14,951 nt of DNA from Chitinophagaceae bacterium (GCA_947468255.1 CANIMM010000045.1:1-14951); one strand, 5' to 3'. Shown: positions 1-7,565, numbered from the stretch's first letter. Notes: generated by a model from the letters alone, not told the origin. Program-made: numbers and translations.

Positions 1-1
1 A

Positions 2-700
2 GCACTGCGTCAATATCATTCCCAAATGCCTTGGGAATATATTGTACAGAATTTGGTTACTTATCCAATGGAGGTAAGTGTGTTTTATATTCGGCATCCC
101 AATTCAGATAAAGGGAAAATTACTGGTTTTTTACATAAGATTCCATTGCAGGTGGTGGGCGATGGCCAGCAAACCCTTTCCTCGCTTATTGAGCAACATT
201 CAAAAGGGGCTGGTAGGGTAGCAGAGCTTTTTAATAAGCATAAGGATAACTGGGATATCGTATTGCCTGCAGGAGAAAAATATATGTTGAGTTATGCTGC
301 CAATCACAATAGGGGTGCCCGTTTTATTGACCTAAGAGATCATATCGATGATCAACTGGTAGCCATATTTGATGAAATTAGTTTAGGAATCAATGACTTT
401 TTCTATGGGCGATATGACATCATGTGTTCCAATGTAGCTGATTTTAAGGCGGGTAAAAATTTTACCATTTTGGAATACAATGGATGCGGTGCCGAACCTA
501 ATCATTTTTATGATACTGGCTATACCCTGCTAGGGGCATATAATGAAATTCTTAAGCATTGGAAAGCATTGTATGAAATCAGTAAATACAATCGTCTTCA
601 AGGAATAGCCCCCTGGCCATTTATGAAGGGCAATCAGTTTATGAAATCAGCCCGTGAACATATTGTGGAAATGAAAAAAACCGATGAAGCAATGGGGTAG
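2..700 (+). CDS. ATP-grasp ligase-like protein, C-terminal part (5' end outside window)
   Basis: The reading frame is open from base 2 to the TAG at 698-700, so the gene starts left of the window; the ATG at 26 is most likely an internal Met. The protein looks like the C-terminal two thirds of an ATP-grasp enzyme of the D-Ala-D-Ala-ligase-like type, which couples ATP hydrolysis to carboxylate-amine ligation through an acyl-phosphate. The visible support is near the C-terminus: GRYDIM (about 420) followed by ILEYNGCGAEP (about 465-500), the Asp...Glu-x-Asn arrangement that holds Mg2+ and ATP in this fold. Upstream, PMEVSVFYIRHP and KIPLQVVGDGQQTL fit the middle of the fold. Substrate specificity cannot be read from this fragment, so no symbol is given. 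No partner gene is visible in the same operon; the next gene lies 215 bases downstream. Confidence 0.7.
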   Translation, partial: ALRQYHSQMPWEYIVQNLVTYPMEVSVFYIRHPNSDKGKITGFLHKIPLQVVGDGQQTLSSLIEQHSKGAGRVAELFNKHKDNWDIVLPAGEKYMLSYAANHNRGARFIDLRDHIDDQLVAIFDEISLGINDFFYGRYDIMCSNVADFKAGKNFTILEYNGCGAEPNHFYDTGYTLLGAYNEILKHWKALYEISKYNRLQGIAPWPFMKGNQFMKSAREHIVEMKKTDEAMG

Positions 701-780
701 GTTAGTTGGTCTTAAAAGCACTTTTAATAAAAGTCAAGCTAATCGTTATTTGTTTTTTAACTAACCAGTAAACCAGCATT

Positions 781-861
781 CAAAAGGAGGAAGCGCCATT
801 CATTGAATCGTTGACCTTATCGCTAAGGAGGATCGATTTATAAATGCTCTATTTTAATTGA
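781..861 (+). other. Shine-Dalgarno-like repeats, small hairpin and five-codon ORF in a leader region
   Basis: The 215-base gap between the ATP-grasp gene and the LysE gene holds two purine-rich stretches that look like strong ribosome sites: AAAAGGAGG at 782-790 and TAAGGAGG at 824-831. The second is followed 12 bases later by ATG CTC TAT TTT AAT TGA (844-861), a five-codon ORF (MLYFN). CCTTA (815-819) can pair with TAAGG (824-828) across a four-base loop, covering part of the second site. Such sites are rare in this window. A leader peptide, a decayed gene start or chance are all possible; I assign no function. Confidence 0.25.
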
Positions 862-915
862 ATTAGTAGAAGGGGTTTATGTAAAGTAAAGAAGTAGAAA
901 CTTTATCTTTGTTAA

Positions 916-1596
916 GTGACTAAATTGTTCCAAATCTTTTTCTGGGGTTTGCTCATCAGTTTCCTTGGCTCTTTGCCTTTAGGGACATTGAATGTGGCTG
1001 CTATGCAAATAGGCATTCAGGAAAGTGTTCAAAATGCGATCTGGTTTTCAATGGGCTCCTTGCTGGTAGAGATGGTGTATGTTCGTATTTCATTGATAGG
1101 CATAGATTGGGTTCGAAAACAACAACGTCTGATGAAGGCGATGGAATGGATTACCTTGGGAATTATTGTTGCATTGGCTGTAGGTAGTTTTGTGGCAGCT
1201 TTCAAATCGGGTGGAGTGGCTAAAAATGTGCTACTAAATAATAATTTGCATCGTTTTGTTTTGGGAATGCTGATGTGTGCTATCAATCCGGTTCAGATTC
1301 CATTTTGGTTTGGCTGGAGCACGGTCTTGTTTACAAAAAAAATCCTGGAGCCAAGGCCATTGTACTACAATATCTATATTATTGGAATTGGGGTGGGTAC
1401 TTTATTGGGGAACTGCGTTTTTATCTTTGGAGGCAAATGGATGGTTCAGCGCATTGCAAACAGTGAGCAATACCTCAATTGGGTGATTGGAGGGATTTTT
1501 ACAGTAACTGCATTGATTCAGTTGGTGATGATCCTCCAAAAAAAAGATGCCATATCAAAATTTGGGGACAGTAAAGGAAATTCAGTAAGCAACTGA
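916..1596 (+). CDS. LysE-family amino-acid/metabolite exporter
   Basis: This is a 226-aa integral membrane protein of the LysE/RhtB translocator superfamily, which exports amino acids or related small solutes across the inner membrane. Hydrophobic segments lie at about residues 8-30, 40-60, 76-97, 110-135, 150-175 and 186-207, the six-segment layout and length normal for the family. The SLPLG motif at 19-23 in the first segment and NPVQIPFW at 124-131 match its conserved positions. An in-frame TAA sits directly before the GTG at 916, so the start is GTG 916 or TTG 925; GTG gives MTKLFQIFFWG, a typical family N-terminus. TATCTTTG at 904-911 matches the Bacteroidota -7 element, but no good -33 TTG is present and it would leave almost no leader, so I do not rely on it. 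The substrate is unknown. The gene converges on the Fe-S gene, with 95 bases between the stops. Confidence 0.8.
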   Translation: MTKLFQIFFWGLLISFLGSLPLGTLNVAAMQIGIQESVQNAIWFSMGSLLVEMVYVRISLIGIDWVRKQQRLMKAMEWITLGIIVALAVGSFVAAFKSGGVAKNVLLNNNLHRFVLGMLMCAINPVQIPFWFGWSTVLFTKKILEPRPLYYNIYIIGIGVGTLLGNCVFIFGGKWMVQRIANSEQYLNWVIGGIFTVTALIQLVMILQKKDAISKFGDSKGNSVSN

Positions 1597-1691
1597 TTTG
1601 TAATGTTTCTCCCTACAGACAGTCATTGAATTTTGCACAATCAAGCCGCTCAGGTAATTTGTATTGATTCACCCCAATAGCTTTAGCCTTC

Positions 1692-3005
1692 TCAAGAAAT
1701 ACCCTCTGTCCATTTATCACGGTCATCCGGACTGAATTTCCAAGGGGCGAAATTATTTTCAATATTAGTAAACATGCCATTCCATTCTTGGGGAGCATTG
1801 CTGTCTTCCATAATTAGGGCCCGCCGTAATTCCAAAATAATATCAAGTGGATTGATACTTACCGGACAAGCTTCTACACAGGCATTGCAGGTAGTGCAGG
1901 CCCTTAATTCTTCCACGGTGATATAATCATGTAATAGGGACTTGCCATCTTCTTTAAATACACCATTTGTATGTATGTTTTTACCAGCTACCTGTAGCCG
2001 ATCCCTGGTATCCATCATTATTTTCCTAGGACTCAAAATTTTGCCTGTTTGGTTGGCTGGGCAAGCGGTACTGCATCTCCCACATTCTGTACAACTATAA
2101 GCATCGAGTAAATTTTTCCAGCTAAGATCAAAAACATCCTTGGCGCCAAATTTTATTACAGGAGATTCTCCTGTGGGGGCTAGCGCAGGTTCCATCATGT
2201 ATTTTACCTCATTTTGTACATTGGGCATATTGTCCATTTGTCCATTGGGGTAAAGTCTTGCATAATATGAATTGGGAAATGCCAGTATAATATGGAGGTG
2301 TTTGCTATAAGGCAAGTAATTTAAAAATGTAACGATGCCTGCAATATGTATCCACCAGCTGCTTCTTTCTATTACCAGCAAGGTAGGGGTGGGTAATCCG
2401 CTGAAAAAGGGTACTAACAAACCAGAAATAACAAAATTTCCGGTGTTTCGATAATGTTCATTTCCCTGAAGCTGCAATGCACGATCCATCGTATTCATCA
2501 GCAGAAATAAGCTCATTAAAATTATTTCAGCAATTAGTATGTAATTGGCATCTGACCGGGGCCACCCATTGAGGTCGTTGCTTACAAATCGCTTCAGTTT
2601 CATTCCATTTCTTCTGACTAAAAAAACAATACAAACACCTATTACGCCGATGGCTAAAATTTCAAAAAAGTTGATGAGAAAGGAGTATGTGTCACCGAGC
2701 GGACCAAGAAATATTCGGTGGGTGCCTAATACACCATCCATCACAATTTCCAGCACTTCTATGTTAATGATAATAAATCCCCCGTAAATTATCAGGTGCA
2801 TTACTGCTACTGGCTTATTTTTAAACATTTTCTTCTGCCCCAATGCCAGCAAAAGAAGGTTTCTCCATCGTTTGTAGGGATGATCTCCCAGGTCCTCGGC
2901 CTTCCCTAAAAAAATATTGCGACGAATCTGAAGCATGTTTTTAGTAAACAACCAGATGGCAAGGCTTGCTAAGGCAATAAAAATGATTTGGGGTAAAAAT
3001 GGCAT
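1692..3005 (-). CDS. Membrane-anchored (4Fe-4S)2 electron-transfer protein, NarI/HdrC-like
   Basis: This 437-aa protein joins a membrane electron-transfer module to a dicluster ferredoxin domain. The N-terminal half has hydrophobic helices at about 4-22, 66-90, 106-130, 153-172, 188-203 and 215-240. His70, His220, His236 and His238 lie in or next to these helices and could bind heme b as in NarI-like cytochromes (inference). The C-terminal half carries two clean CxxCxxCxxxCP motifs, Cys305/308/311/315 and Cys370/373/376/380, each able to hold a 4Fe-4S cluster. The likely role is passing electrons between the quinone pool and a soluble dehydrogenase or reductase, as in heterodisulfide-reductase-like and glycolate-oxidase-like complexes. 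Relatives often sit next to a CCG-domain (HdrB-like) subunit, but none lies downstream here. The start gives MPFLPQIIF, with the first helix intact. It may be co-transcribed with the DUF4160/DUF2442 pair 77 bases upstream. Confidence 0.85.
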   Translation of the reverse strand: MPFLPQIIFIALASLAIWLFTKNMLQIRRNIFLGKAEDLGDHPYKRWRNLLLLALGQKKMFKNKPVAVMHLIIYGGFIIINIEVLEIVMDGVLGTHRIFLGPLGDTYSFLINFFEILAIGVIGVCIVFLVRRNGMKLKRFVSNDLNGWPRSDANYILIAEIILMSLFLLMNTMDRALQLQGNEHYRNTGNFVISGLLVPFFSGLPTPTLLVIERSSWWIHIAGIVTFLNYLPYSKHLHIILAFPNSYYARLYPNGQMDNMPNVQNEVKYMMEPALAPTGESPVIKFGAKDVFDLSWKNLLDAYSCTECGRCSTACPANQTGKILSPRKIMMDTRDRLQVAGKNIHTNGVFKEDGKSLLHDYITVEELRACTTCNACVEACPVSINPLDIILELRRALIMEDSNAPQEWNGMFTNIENNFAPWKFSPDDRDKWTEGIS

Positions 3006-3082
3006 TTGGGTAAATTATTTGGCTATTAATTTTCTAATCAATTAAGGGATTGTTTAGGGTAATTTCAATGTTGAATGAAAGC

Positions 3083-3343
3083 TTATCTTTTTCTCCAATT
3101 GGATTCTAACCCAATAAAGTCTTCTAAATGATAAACGGCATCAGAGTATGAAAATAAAATAGTTCGATCATCAACAATAGTATTTTTTTTTCGCTTTTCT
3201 ACACTCAATTTTTGTATATCTGGGAAATACTTTAAGGGAGAGATAATCATACGACCATCGTCCATCTTGAGGGTAATTTTACCAGGCAAATCAAATAATA
3301 CTTTCGCTATGCACATGGTTTTATTTTTTAGTGAAGTTGCCAT
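3083..3343 (-). CDS. DUF2442 domain protein
   Basis: This is an 86-aa protein resembling DUF2442, a small domain of unknown function. The diagnostic stretch is DDGRMIISPLKYFPDIQKLS (28-47), matching the family pattern of an acidic-Gly-Arg turn, a hydrophobic strand and a W/YFP motif. The region around 62-81 (ILFSYSDAVYHLEDFIGLE) matches the family C-terminal strand and helix. The ATG follows the TAA of the upstream DUF4160 gene by two bases, so the two are almost certainly co-transcribed and probably translationally coupled. DUF4160 and DUF2442 genes are often found as neighbours, and a toxin-antitoxin-like role has been suspected; that is inference, and nothing in this sequence proves it. 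The basic tail (SNWRKR) is a visible oddity. Confidence 0.75.
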   Translation of the reverse strand: MATSLKNKTMCIAKVLFDLPGKITLKMDDGRMIISPLKYFPDIQKLSVEKRKKNTIVDDRTILFSYSDAVYHLEDFIGLESNWRKR

Positions 3344-3345
3344 AA

Positions 3346-3624
3346 TTATTTAATTTTAATGGTCGTAATTTTTTTTCCTGCTTTAACATTGTTGAATGAG
3401 TTAATGAACGCTTCTTGGTTTTCTTTAATCACTTTTATTGCTTGTTTTAAATCTGTTTCAGAAAGGCTTCCTTTATCAGCCACTTTGAATGTCTCTAGCC
3501 ATATTTTAGCAGAACGCTGTCTATTACCTTTTTCTTTTGCTATATGCAGATGCGGCGGTTCGTTTAGGGTGTCAAAGGCAAAAATAAAAAAGGTTAAGAA
3601 CTTGTAAACAGCAATTTTAGGCAT
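3346..3624 (-). CDS. DUF4160 domain protein
   Basis: This is a 92-aa protein resembling DUF4160. The family's hallmark is a PPHFH-type motif after an N-terminal hydrophobic strand; here it reads EPPHLHIAK at 22-30, with His25 and His27 retained and Leu in place of the usual aromatic residue. It is followed by AKIWLETFKVAD (about 39-50) and the helix LSETDLKQAIKVIKENQEAFI, both as expected. It is the first gene of a two-gene unit with the DUF2442 gene. TAAATTTG at 3646-3639 (minus strand) matches the Bacteroidota -7 element 15 bases before the ATG, but the -33 part is weak. The function is unknown; an RNase-like or toxin-like role is speculation. Confidence 0.75.
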   Translation of the reverse strand: MPKIAVYKFLTFFIFAFDTLNEPPHLHIAKEKGNRQRSAKIWLETFKVADKGSLSETDLKQAIKVIKENQEAFINSFNNVKAGKKITTIKIK

Positions 3625-3736
3625 TCAATAATTTTAGTCAAATTTAACCTTTTTTTTGGCAGATAAAATAAGAATAGCTGCTAAGTCGATACCAAAATTT
3701 CACTTTAAATTGCCTTGATTTTAATAAAATTGTAAA

Positions 3737-3761
3737 ATAGCCGCCTAATTTGGGTGGCTAT
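3737..3761. repeat. Nine-base inverted repeat (hairpin) upstream of the phosphoribosyltransferase gene
   Basis: ATAGCCGCC (3737-3745) pairs with GGTGGCTAT (3753-3761) across the loop TAATTTG; one of the nine pairs is G-U on the + strand. It lies in the 271-base divergent region between the DUF4160 and phosphoribosyltransferase starts. On the minus strand the stem is followed by a T-rich run (TTTTACAATTTTATT), the arrangement of an intrinsic terminator, but no minus-strand gene lies upstream for it to end. It could be a leader structure or operator for the + strand gene, 135 bases before its start. Confidence 0.5.
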
Positions 3762-3895
3762 ACGGTTATTCTAAAAAACACTGTTTTCTTCTAAAATATC
3801 ACTAGGGCTAAGGTAATTAACTTCAATTCTCAGAATTATGTGCAATTATTGAATACTTGCTATAAATTCGTGTAAATACTTATAATTTGGCAGTA

Positions 3896-4408
3896 ATGGT
3901 AGAAAAAAAATATATATTAACCAAGGAAGTAGCAGATAAAAAGCTTCGCCGAATGGCACTGCAGGTAGCGGAACAAAATTGTGATGCTGACCAGCTAATA
4001 CTAATTGGTATCAAGGAAAATGGGATAGTGATTGCTCATAAAATCCGAACCTACCTACAGGAGGTATTTAGCGGAGAAGTATTTGTAGTTGAACTTTCTT
4101 TAAACAAAAAGAAACCAGCGCTGGTAAGTTTGGATCCCGCTATGGATTTCGATGGTAAATCTATTCTTTTAATTGATGATGTGGCCAATAGCGGCAGAAC
4201 CATGTTATATGCTTTAAAACCCTTACTAGAAACTTATCCCAAAAAAATCCAAACCTTGGTGTTGGTGGAACGTACGCATAAATCCTTTCCCATAGATGTA
4301 GATTATGTAGGACTTTCAATTTCAACCGCCCTGGATGAGCATATTACCGTTGAAGTAGCTGATGGCGATGTAAAAGGCGCCTGGGTTCAAGCGGTCCCAG
4401 CAATTTAA
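3896..4408 (+). CDS. PyrR-like phosphoribosyltransferase family protein
   Basis: This is a 170-aa type I phosphoribosyltransferase. The PRPP-binding motif is complete at residues 90-102 (ILLIDDVANSGRT), with the two acidic residues and the SGRT phosphate loop. Upstream, LILIGIKENGIVIA is the family's PPi-loop strand, and EHITVEV near the C-terminus fits the PyrR-like end. The enzyme should transfer a phosphoribosyl group between PRPP and a base, or act as a PyrR/UPRTase-type salvage enzyme; which base cannot be decided. I prefer ATG 3896 (MVEKKYILTKEVA) over the in-frame TTG 3887, because relatives start with MxxxYILT-like sequence. It lies upstream of the phospho-sugar mutase on the same strand, with a possible terminator between them. 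Nothing in the protein shows that it binds RNA as Bacillus PyrR does. Confidence 0.85.
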   Translation: MVEKKYILTKEVADKKLRRMALQVAEQNCDADQLILIGIKENGIVIAHKIRTYLQEVFSGEVFVVELSLNKKKPALVSLDPAMDFDGKSILLIDDVANSGRTMLYALKPLLETYPKKIQTLVLVERTHKSFPIDVDYVGLSISTALDEHITVEVADGDVKGAWVQAVPAI

Positions 4409-4415
4409 ATCAACC

Positions 4416-4460
4416 GACAAAACTTTTGTCCTGCGCTTTACATGCAGCGAATGTTTTTTT
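4416..4460 (+). terminator. Possible terminator after the phosphoribosyltransferase gene
   Basis: Eight bases after the stop codon there is a perfect inverted repeat, GACAAAA-C-TTTTGTC (4416-4430). It is followed by a weaker CGCT...AGCG pairing (about 4434-4449) and a run of seven T at 4454-4460. The parts are not arranged as a classical stem immediately followed by a T run, so this is a candidate only. Confidence 0.35.
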
Positions 4461-4582
4461 AGCTACTTGAACGAATGAAAAAATTGGACTGTATTGTAGC
4501 ATGTTTTTCACTTATGGCAGCTTTTATCAAAATGAAATCCATACTAATTTACTATCCTATCGGATTTCTTAAACTAAATAAT

Positions 4583-4590
4583 TATTTTTG
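4583..4590 (+). promoter_or_regulatory. Candidate Bacteroidota -7 element for the phospho-sugar mutase gene
   Basis: TATTTTTG fits TAnnTTTG and ends 18 bases before the ATG at 4609, which would leave a leader of about 12 bases. At the expected 20-base spacing upstream, TCG (4560-4562) stands in for the TTG of the -33 element, one base away. In AT-rich DNA an 8-base match with two free positions is common, so confidence is low. Confidence 0.3.
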
Positions 4591-4608
4591 AAGAAGTAAA
4601 ACAAAAAT

Positions 4609-6333
4609 ATGGATCAAGGTATTCAACAAAAAATTGACCAATGGATTTCAGGTAATTATGAGCAATCTGTAAAGGATGAAATTCTCCGCTTGCAAAAAGA
4701 TCAGCCGGATGAATTGGCAGATGCGTTTTATAAAAACCTGGAATTTGGTACAGGTGGGCTGAGGGGTGTTATGGGGGTAGGAACCAACCGAATCAATAAG
4801 TACACTATTGGGATGGCTACACAGGGCTATGCCAATTATTTAAAAAAATGTTTTGGCGATAGTGTTCAAGTAGCGGTGGCTCATGATTGTAGGAACAATA
4901 GCCGTTTTTTTGCAGAAACTACTGCCAGCGTTTTTGCTGCTAATGGAATTAAAGTCTTTTTATTTGAAGCACTTCGACCTACTCCGGAATTGAGTTATGC
5001 CATTCGTCACTTGCAATGCCAGGGTGGAGTGGTTTGTACGGCTTCTCATAACCCAAAAGAATACAATGGATATAAAGCCTACTGGGATGATGGCGCTCAA
5101 ATGGTTTCGCCTCATGATGAAAATGTAATCAAGGAGGTTGAAAAAATAGCTTCCGTAGATGATGTAAAGTGGAGCGGTGGTGAAGCCAATATTGTCATCA
5201 TTGGAAAGGATATCGATGAAAGCTATCTGAATATGGTGGCGGGTTTAAGCGTATACCCAGAAATATGCAAGGCACAGCATGATCTGAAAATTGTGTATAC
5301 CCCTATCCATGGAACAGGCATTACACTAGTGCCACAGGTATTGGCAAAATTTGGATTTGACAATGTGCATATTGTTGATGAACAACGAGTGCCGGATGGT
5401 AATTTTCCAACCGTAATTTATCCCAATCCAGAAGAGAAAGAGGCGATGAGTATCGGCCTTGCCATGGCAAGGCAATTGGATGCGGATATCTTGCTTGGCA
5501 CCGATCCTGATAGTGATCGTGTAGCCATTGGGGTTAAAAATAATGAGGGTGAATGGGTGCTCATGAATGGTAACCAGACTGCTGTGTTAGCATTTAACTA
5601 CCTCATTGAAGCACGCAAGGCAAAGGGGATTGCAATGCCCAACGACATGGTAGTAAAGACGATTGTTACTACCGAAATGATTGATACGATTGCTAAGTCA
5701 AATCAGATCGCTTGTTATAATGTGCTGACAGGCTTTAAATGGATTGCCGCATTGATAAAGGAAAAAGAAGGTAAGGAAAATTATATCATTGGTGGAGAGG
5801 AAAGTTTTGGACTAATGGTGGGTGATCAGGTGAGGGATAAGGATGCCATTAGTGCAGTTGCTTTGCTTTGTGAAATGGCTGCTTATGAAAAAAATAAGGG
5901 TAGAAGTTTATATGCAAAAATGGTTGATTTATACGTGCAGTACGGTATGTTCAAGGAAGACCTAATTAGTATTACCAAAAAGGGGATGAATGGAGCTGCT
6001 GAAATTGGCCAAATGATGCAGGGTTACCGAGATAATCCGCCAATTGCCATAGATGGGGTAGCAGTAGCAGAATTGCTCGATTATGAATTGCAGTTGGGTA
6101 AAAATTTGCAGACAGGCAAAACTTGGGAAATTAATCTACCCAAAAGTAATGTGCTGCAGTTTGTATTAAACGATGGAACTAAAATTTCTGCACGACCTAG
6201 TGGAACGGAGCCCAAAATAAAATTTTATTTTAGTGTAAATACTATCCTTGAAAACAAGGATGCTTTTTCGGCTGCTGAAAACATTTGTACCAGCAAAATT
6301 GCTAGAATTGTTAATGAAATGGGTTTACAATAA
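4609..6333 (+). CDS. Phospho-sugar mutase (alpha-phosphohexomutase; PgcA-type phosphoglucomutase/phosphomannomutase)
   Basis: This 574-aa alpha-D-phosphohexomutase interconverts hexose 1- and 6-phosphates (glucose and/or mannose) in the cytoplasm, feeding glycogen, cell-wall and nucleotide-sugar synthesis. All four signature sites are present and in order: the phosphoserine loop TASHNPKEYNG (144-154, Ser146 the phosphorylated serine), the Mg2+ loop GTDPDSDR (297-304), the sugar-binding GGEESFG (395-401), and the C-terminal phosphate-binding loop ARPSGTEPK (528-536). The N-terminal FGTGGLRG motif (46-53) and the length fit the long PgcA/PGM2-like branch rather than the shorter ManB or GlmM. 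It lies 200 bases after the phosphoribosyltransferase gene. Glucose and mannose specificity cannot be told apart from sequence alone, so no symbol is given. The enzyme appears fully functional. Confidence 0.93.
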   Translation: MDQGIQQKIDQWISGNYEQSVKDEILRLQKDQPDELADAFYKNLEFGTGGLRGVMGVGTNRINKYTIGMATQGYANYLKKCFGDSVQVAVAHDCRNNSRFFAETTASVFAANGIKVFLFEALRPTPELSYAIRHLQCQGGVVCTASHNPKEYNGYKAYWDDGAQMVSPHDENVIKEVEKIASVDDVKWSGGEANIVIIGKDIDESYLNMVAGLSVYPEICKAQHDLKIVYTPIHGTGITLVPQVLAKFGFDNVHIVDEQRVPDGNFPTVIYPNPEEKEAMSIGLAMARQLDADILLGTDPDSDRVAIGVKNNEGEWVLMNGNQTAVLAFNYLIEARKAKGIAMPNDMVVKTIVTTEMIDTIAKSNQIACYNVLTGFKWIAALIKEKEGKENYIIGGEESFGLMVGDQVRDKDAISAVALLCEMAAYEKNKGRSLYAKMVDLYVQYGMFKEDLISITKKGMNGAAEIGQMMQGYRDNPPIAIDGVAVAELLDYELQLGKNLQTGKTWEINLPKSNVLQFVLNDGTKISARPSGTEPKIKFYFSVNTILENKDAFSAAENICTSKIARIVNEMGLQ

Positions 6334-6490
6334 AAGGGCAAATCAGTGAATTGAATTGATCCGGATTTTTTTGCAATTTATTATTGGTTCTCACTTAATC
6401 ATAATTTTATCGGCTCAACGGCCTCTGAGTTGTAGCAATGTAATTAGCAATTAGGAAAATGTTTTTTAATATCAGTATAGGAATGACAAT

Positions 6491-7147
6491 ATGAGAAACT
6501 ACGAAGATACCTACCGACATAAGGGGCTAAGAAAAAAATTGATGGACATACTGCGTGATAAGGGTATTACGGATGAAACCGTACTGGCTGCAATGAACAA
6601 TATTCCTCGTCACTTTTTTTTGGACAGTGCTTTTGATGAGATTGCTTACGAGAATCGTTCGTTTCCAATTAGTGAAGGTCAAACGATTTCTCATCCTTAC
6701 ACCGTGGCTTACCAGACACAGCTGCTCCAGATAAAACCCTACGATAAAATTTTGGAAATCGGAACCGGTAGTATCTACCAGGCAACCGTGTTGGCTGAAA
6801 TGGGAGCTAAGATTTTCACCATTGAGCGACACAAACTGCTATTTGAAAAAACAAAAGAGTTTATTTTTAAATCAAAATACCCCAACCTGAAGTTTTTTTA
6901 TGGAGATGGTTTTGAGGGCCTTCCTACTTATGCTCCTTTCGACAAGGTAATCATTACGGCGGCGGCCCCAATCATTCCTCCCAGATTGGTTGAGCAGTTG
7001 AAAGTGGGTGGTATAATGGTGATTCCAGTAGATGAGGGAGAACAACAGCGCATGTTGCGGATCACTAAAAACGAAGATGGATCTACCAGTGAGGAGGCCT
7101 TTGAACAATTTTCTTTTGTTCCGATGTTGACTGGCAGGAATGGCTAG
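6491..7147 (+). CDS. pcm: Protein-L-isoaspartate O-methyltransferase
   Basis: This 218-aa SAM-dependent methyltransferase repairs isoaspartyl residues in aged proteins by methylating the abnormal carboxylate. Family marks are the N-terminal helix with VLAAMNNIPRHFF (31-43), the active-site segment PISEGQTISHPYTVA (59-73), SAM motif I at 87-96 (ILEIGTGSIY), an acidic end of strand 2 (TIERH, 110-114) and the post-I motif YGDGFEGLP. Length is normal for the bacterial enzyme. One oddity is the third glycine of the usual GTGSGYQ loop, which is Ile95 here (codon ATC); the rest of the loop and its flanks are intact, so I call it functional but worth checking. AGGA at 6479-6482, eight bases before the ATG, is a modest ribosome site. 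No operon partner is obvious: the gaps are 157 bases upstream and 111 downstream. Confidence 0.92.
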   Translation: MRNYEDTYRHKGLRKKLMDILRDKGITDETVLAAMNNIPRHFFLDSAFDEIAYENRSFPISEGQTISHPYTVAYQTQLLQIKPYDKILEIGTGSIYQATVLAEMGAKIFTIERHKLLFEKTKEFIFKSKYPNLKFFYGDGFEGLPTYAPFDKVIITAAAPIIPPRLVEQLKVGGIMVIPVDEGEQQRMLRITKNEDGSTSEEAFEQFSFVPMLTGRNG

Positions 7148-7258
7148 AGAAGCGTAGCATTAAGTAATAAGCTGGATCATATTTTAGAAAGATGATTTTT
7201 AAAATGTAACACATGGTCTACGCATTCAGGATATCACTATCATCCAACTATCTGAAGT

Positions 7259-7558
7259 ATGAAGTTTTTATCAAAAATTACATTTATTTGCAATATTGGA
7301 TTTGTAGTATTTGTTGTGCTCGGATATATTGAGCTTCAAGGTAAAAAATCTAATATTGAAGATGGTTTACTGCCATTGCCTTTTCTTTCCGGAACAATGG
7401 TAGTGTTGGGACAATTTGCCATCTTTTTGAACCTGTTTTTTTGTTTGGCAGCAGGGGTATTGTTTTTTTCTAAAAAATCAATACCAATTGCTTCGTGGCT
7501 GCTAATAGTTAATTTCCTATTTTTATTGATTCAACTATATTATTTTTTAATTTATTGA
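7259..7558 (+). CDS. Small membrane protein of unknown function
   Basis: This is a 99-aa, very hydrophobic protein that I do not recognise as a named family. It has three likely membrane segments at about 8-25, 42-68 and 76-98, with a short charged stretch (QGKKSNIEDG, 27-36) between the first two. The gene ends seven bases before the queuosine-precursor transporter ATG and shares its direction, so the two are probably one operon. A helper or uncharacterised membrane role next to the transporter is possible but unsupported. The frame is intact and the hydrophobic pattern is not what a chance ORF gives. Confidence 0.7.
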   Translation: MKFLSKITFICNIGFVVFVVLGYIELQGKKSNIEDGLLPLPFLSGTMVVLGQFAIFLNLFFCLAAGVLFFSKKSIPIASWLLIVNFLFLLIQLYYFLIY

Positions 7559-7565
7559 CTGTAAA

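Noticed and set aside
904..911. TATCTTTG as the promoter of the LysE-family gene
   Set aside because: The -7 match is perfect, but no TTG lies 19-21 bases upstream and the transcript would begin at or inside the start codon.
1613..1798. 61-codon minus-strand frame overlapping the 3' end of the Fe-S gene and extending 79 bases past it
   Set aside because: It overlaps the Fe-S gene in another frame, and the part past the stop (about 26 codons) matches nothing. The Fe-S protein ends normally, so I see no frameshift.
4475..4591. 38-codon ORF MKKLDCIVACF... just before the phospho-sugar mutase gene
   Set aside because: The N-terminus looks faintly signal-like, but there is no ribosome site, it overlaps the candidate promoter, and it is too short to support.
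6361..6377. ATCCGGAT palindrome followed by a T run after the phospho-sugar mutase gene, considered as a terminator
   Set aside because: The palindrome has no loop and the stem would be only about three pairs.
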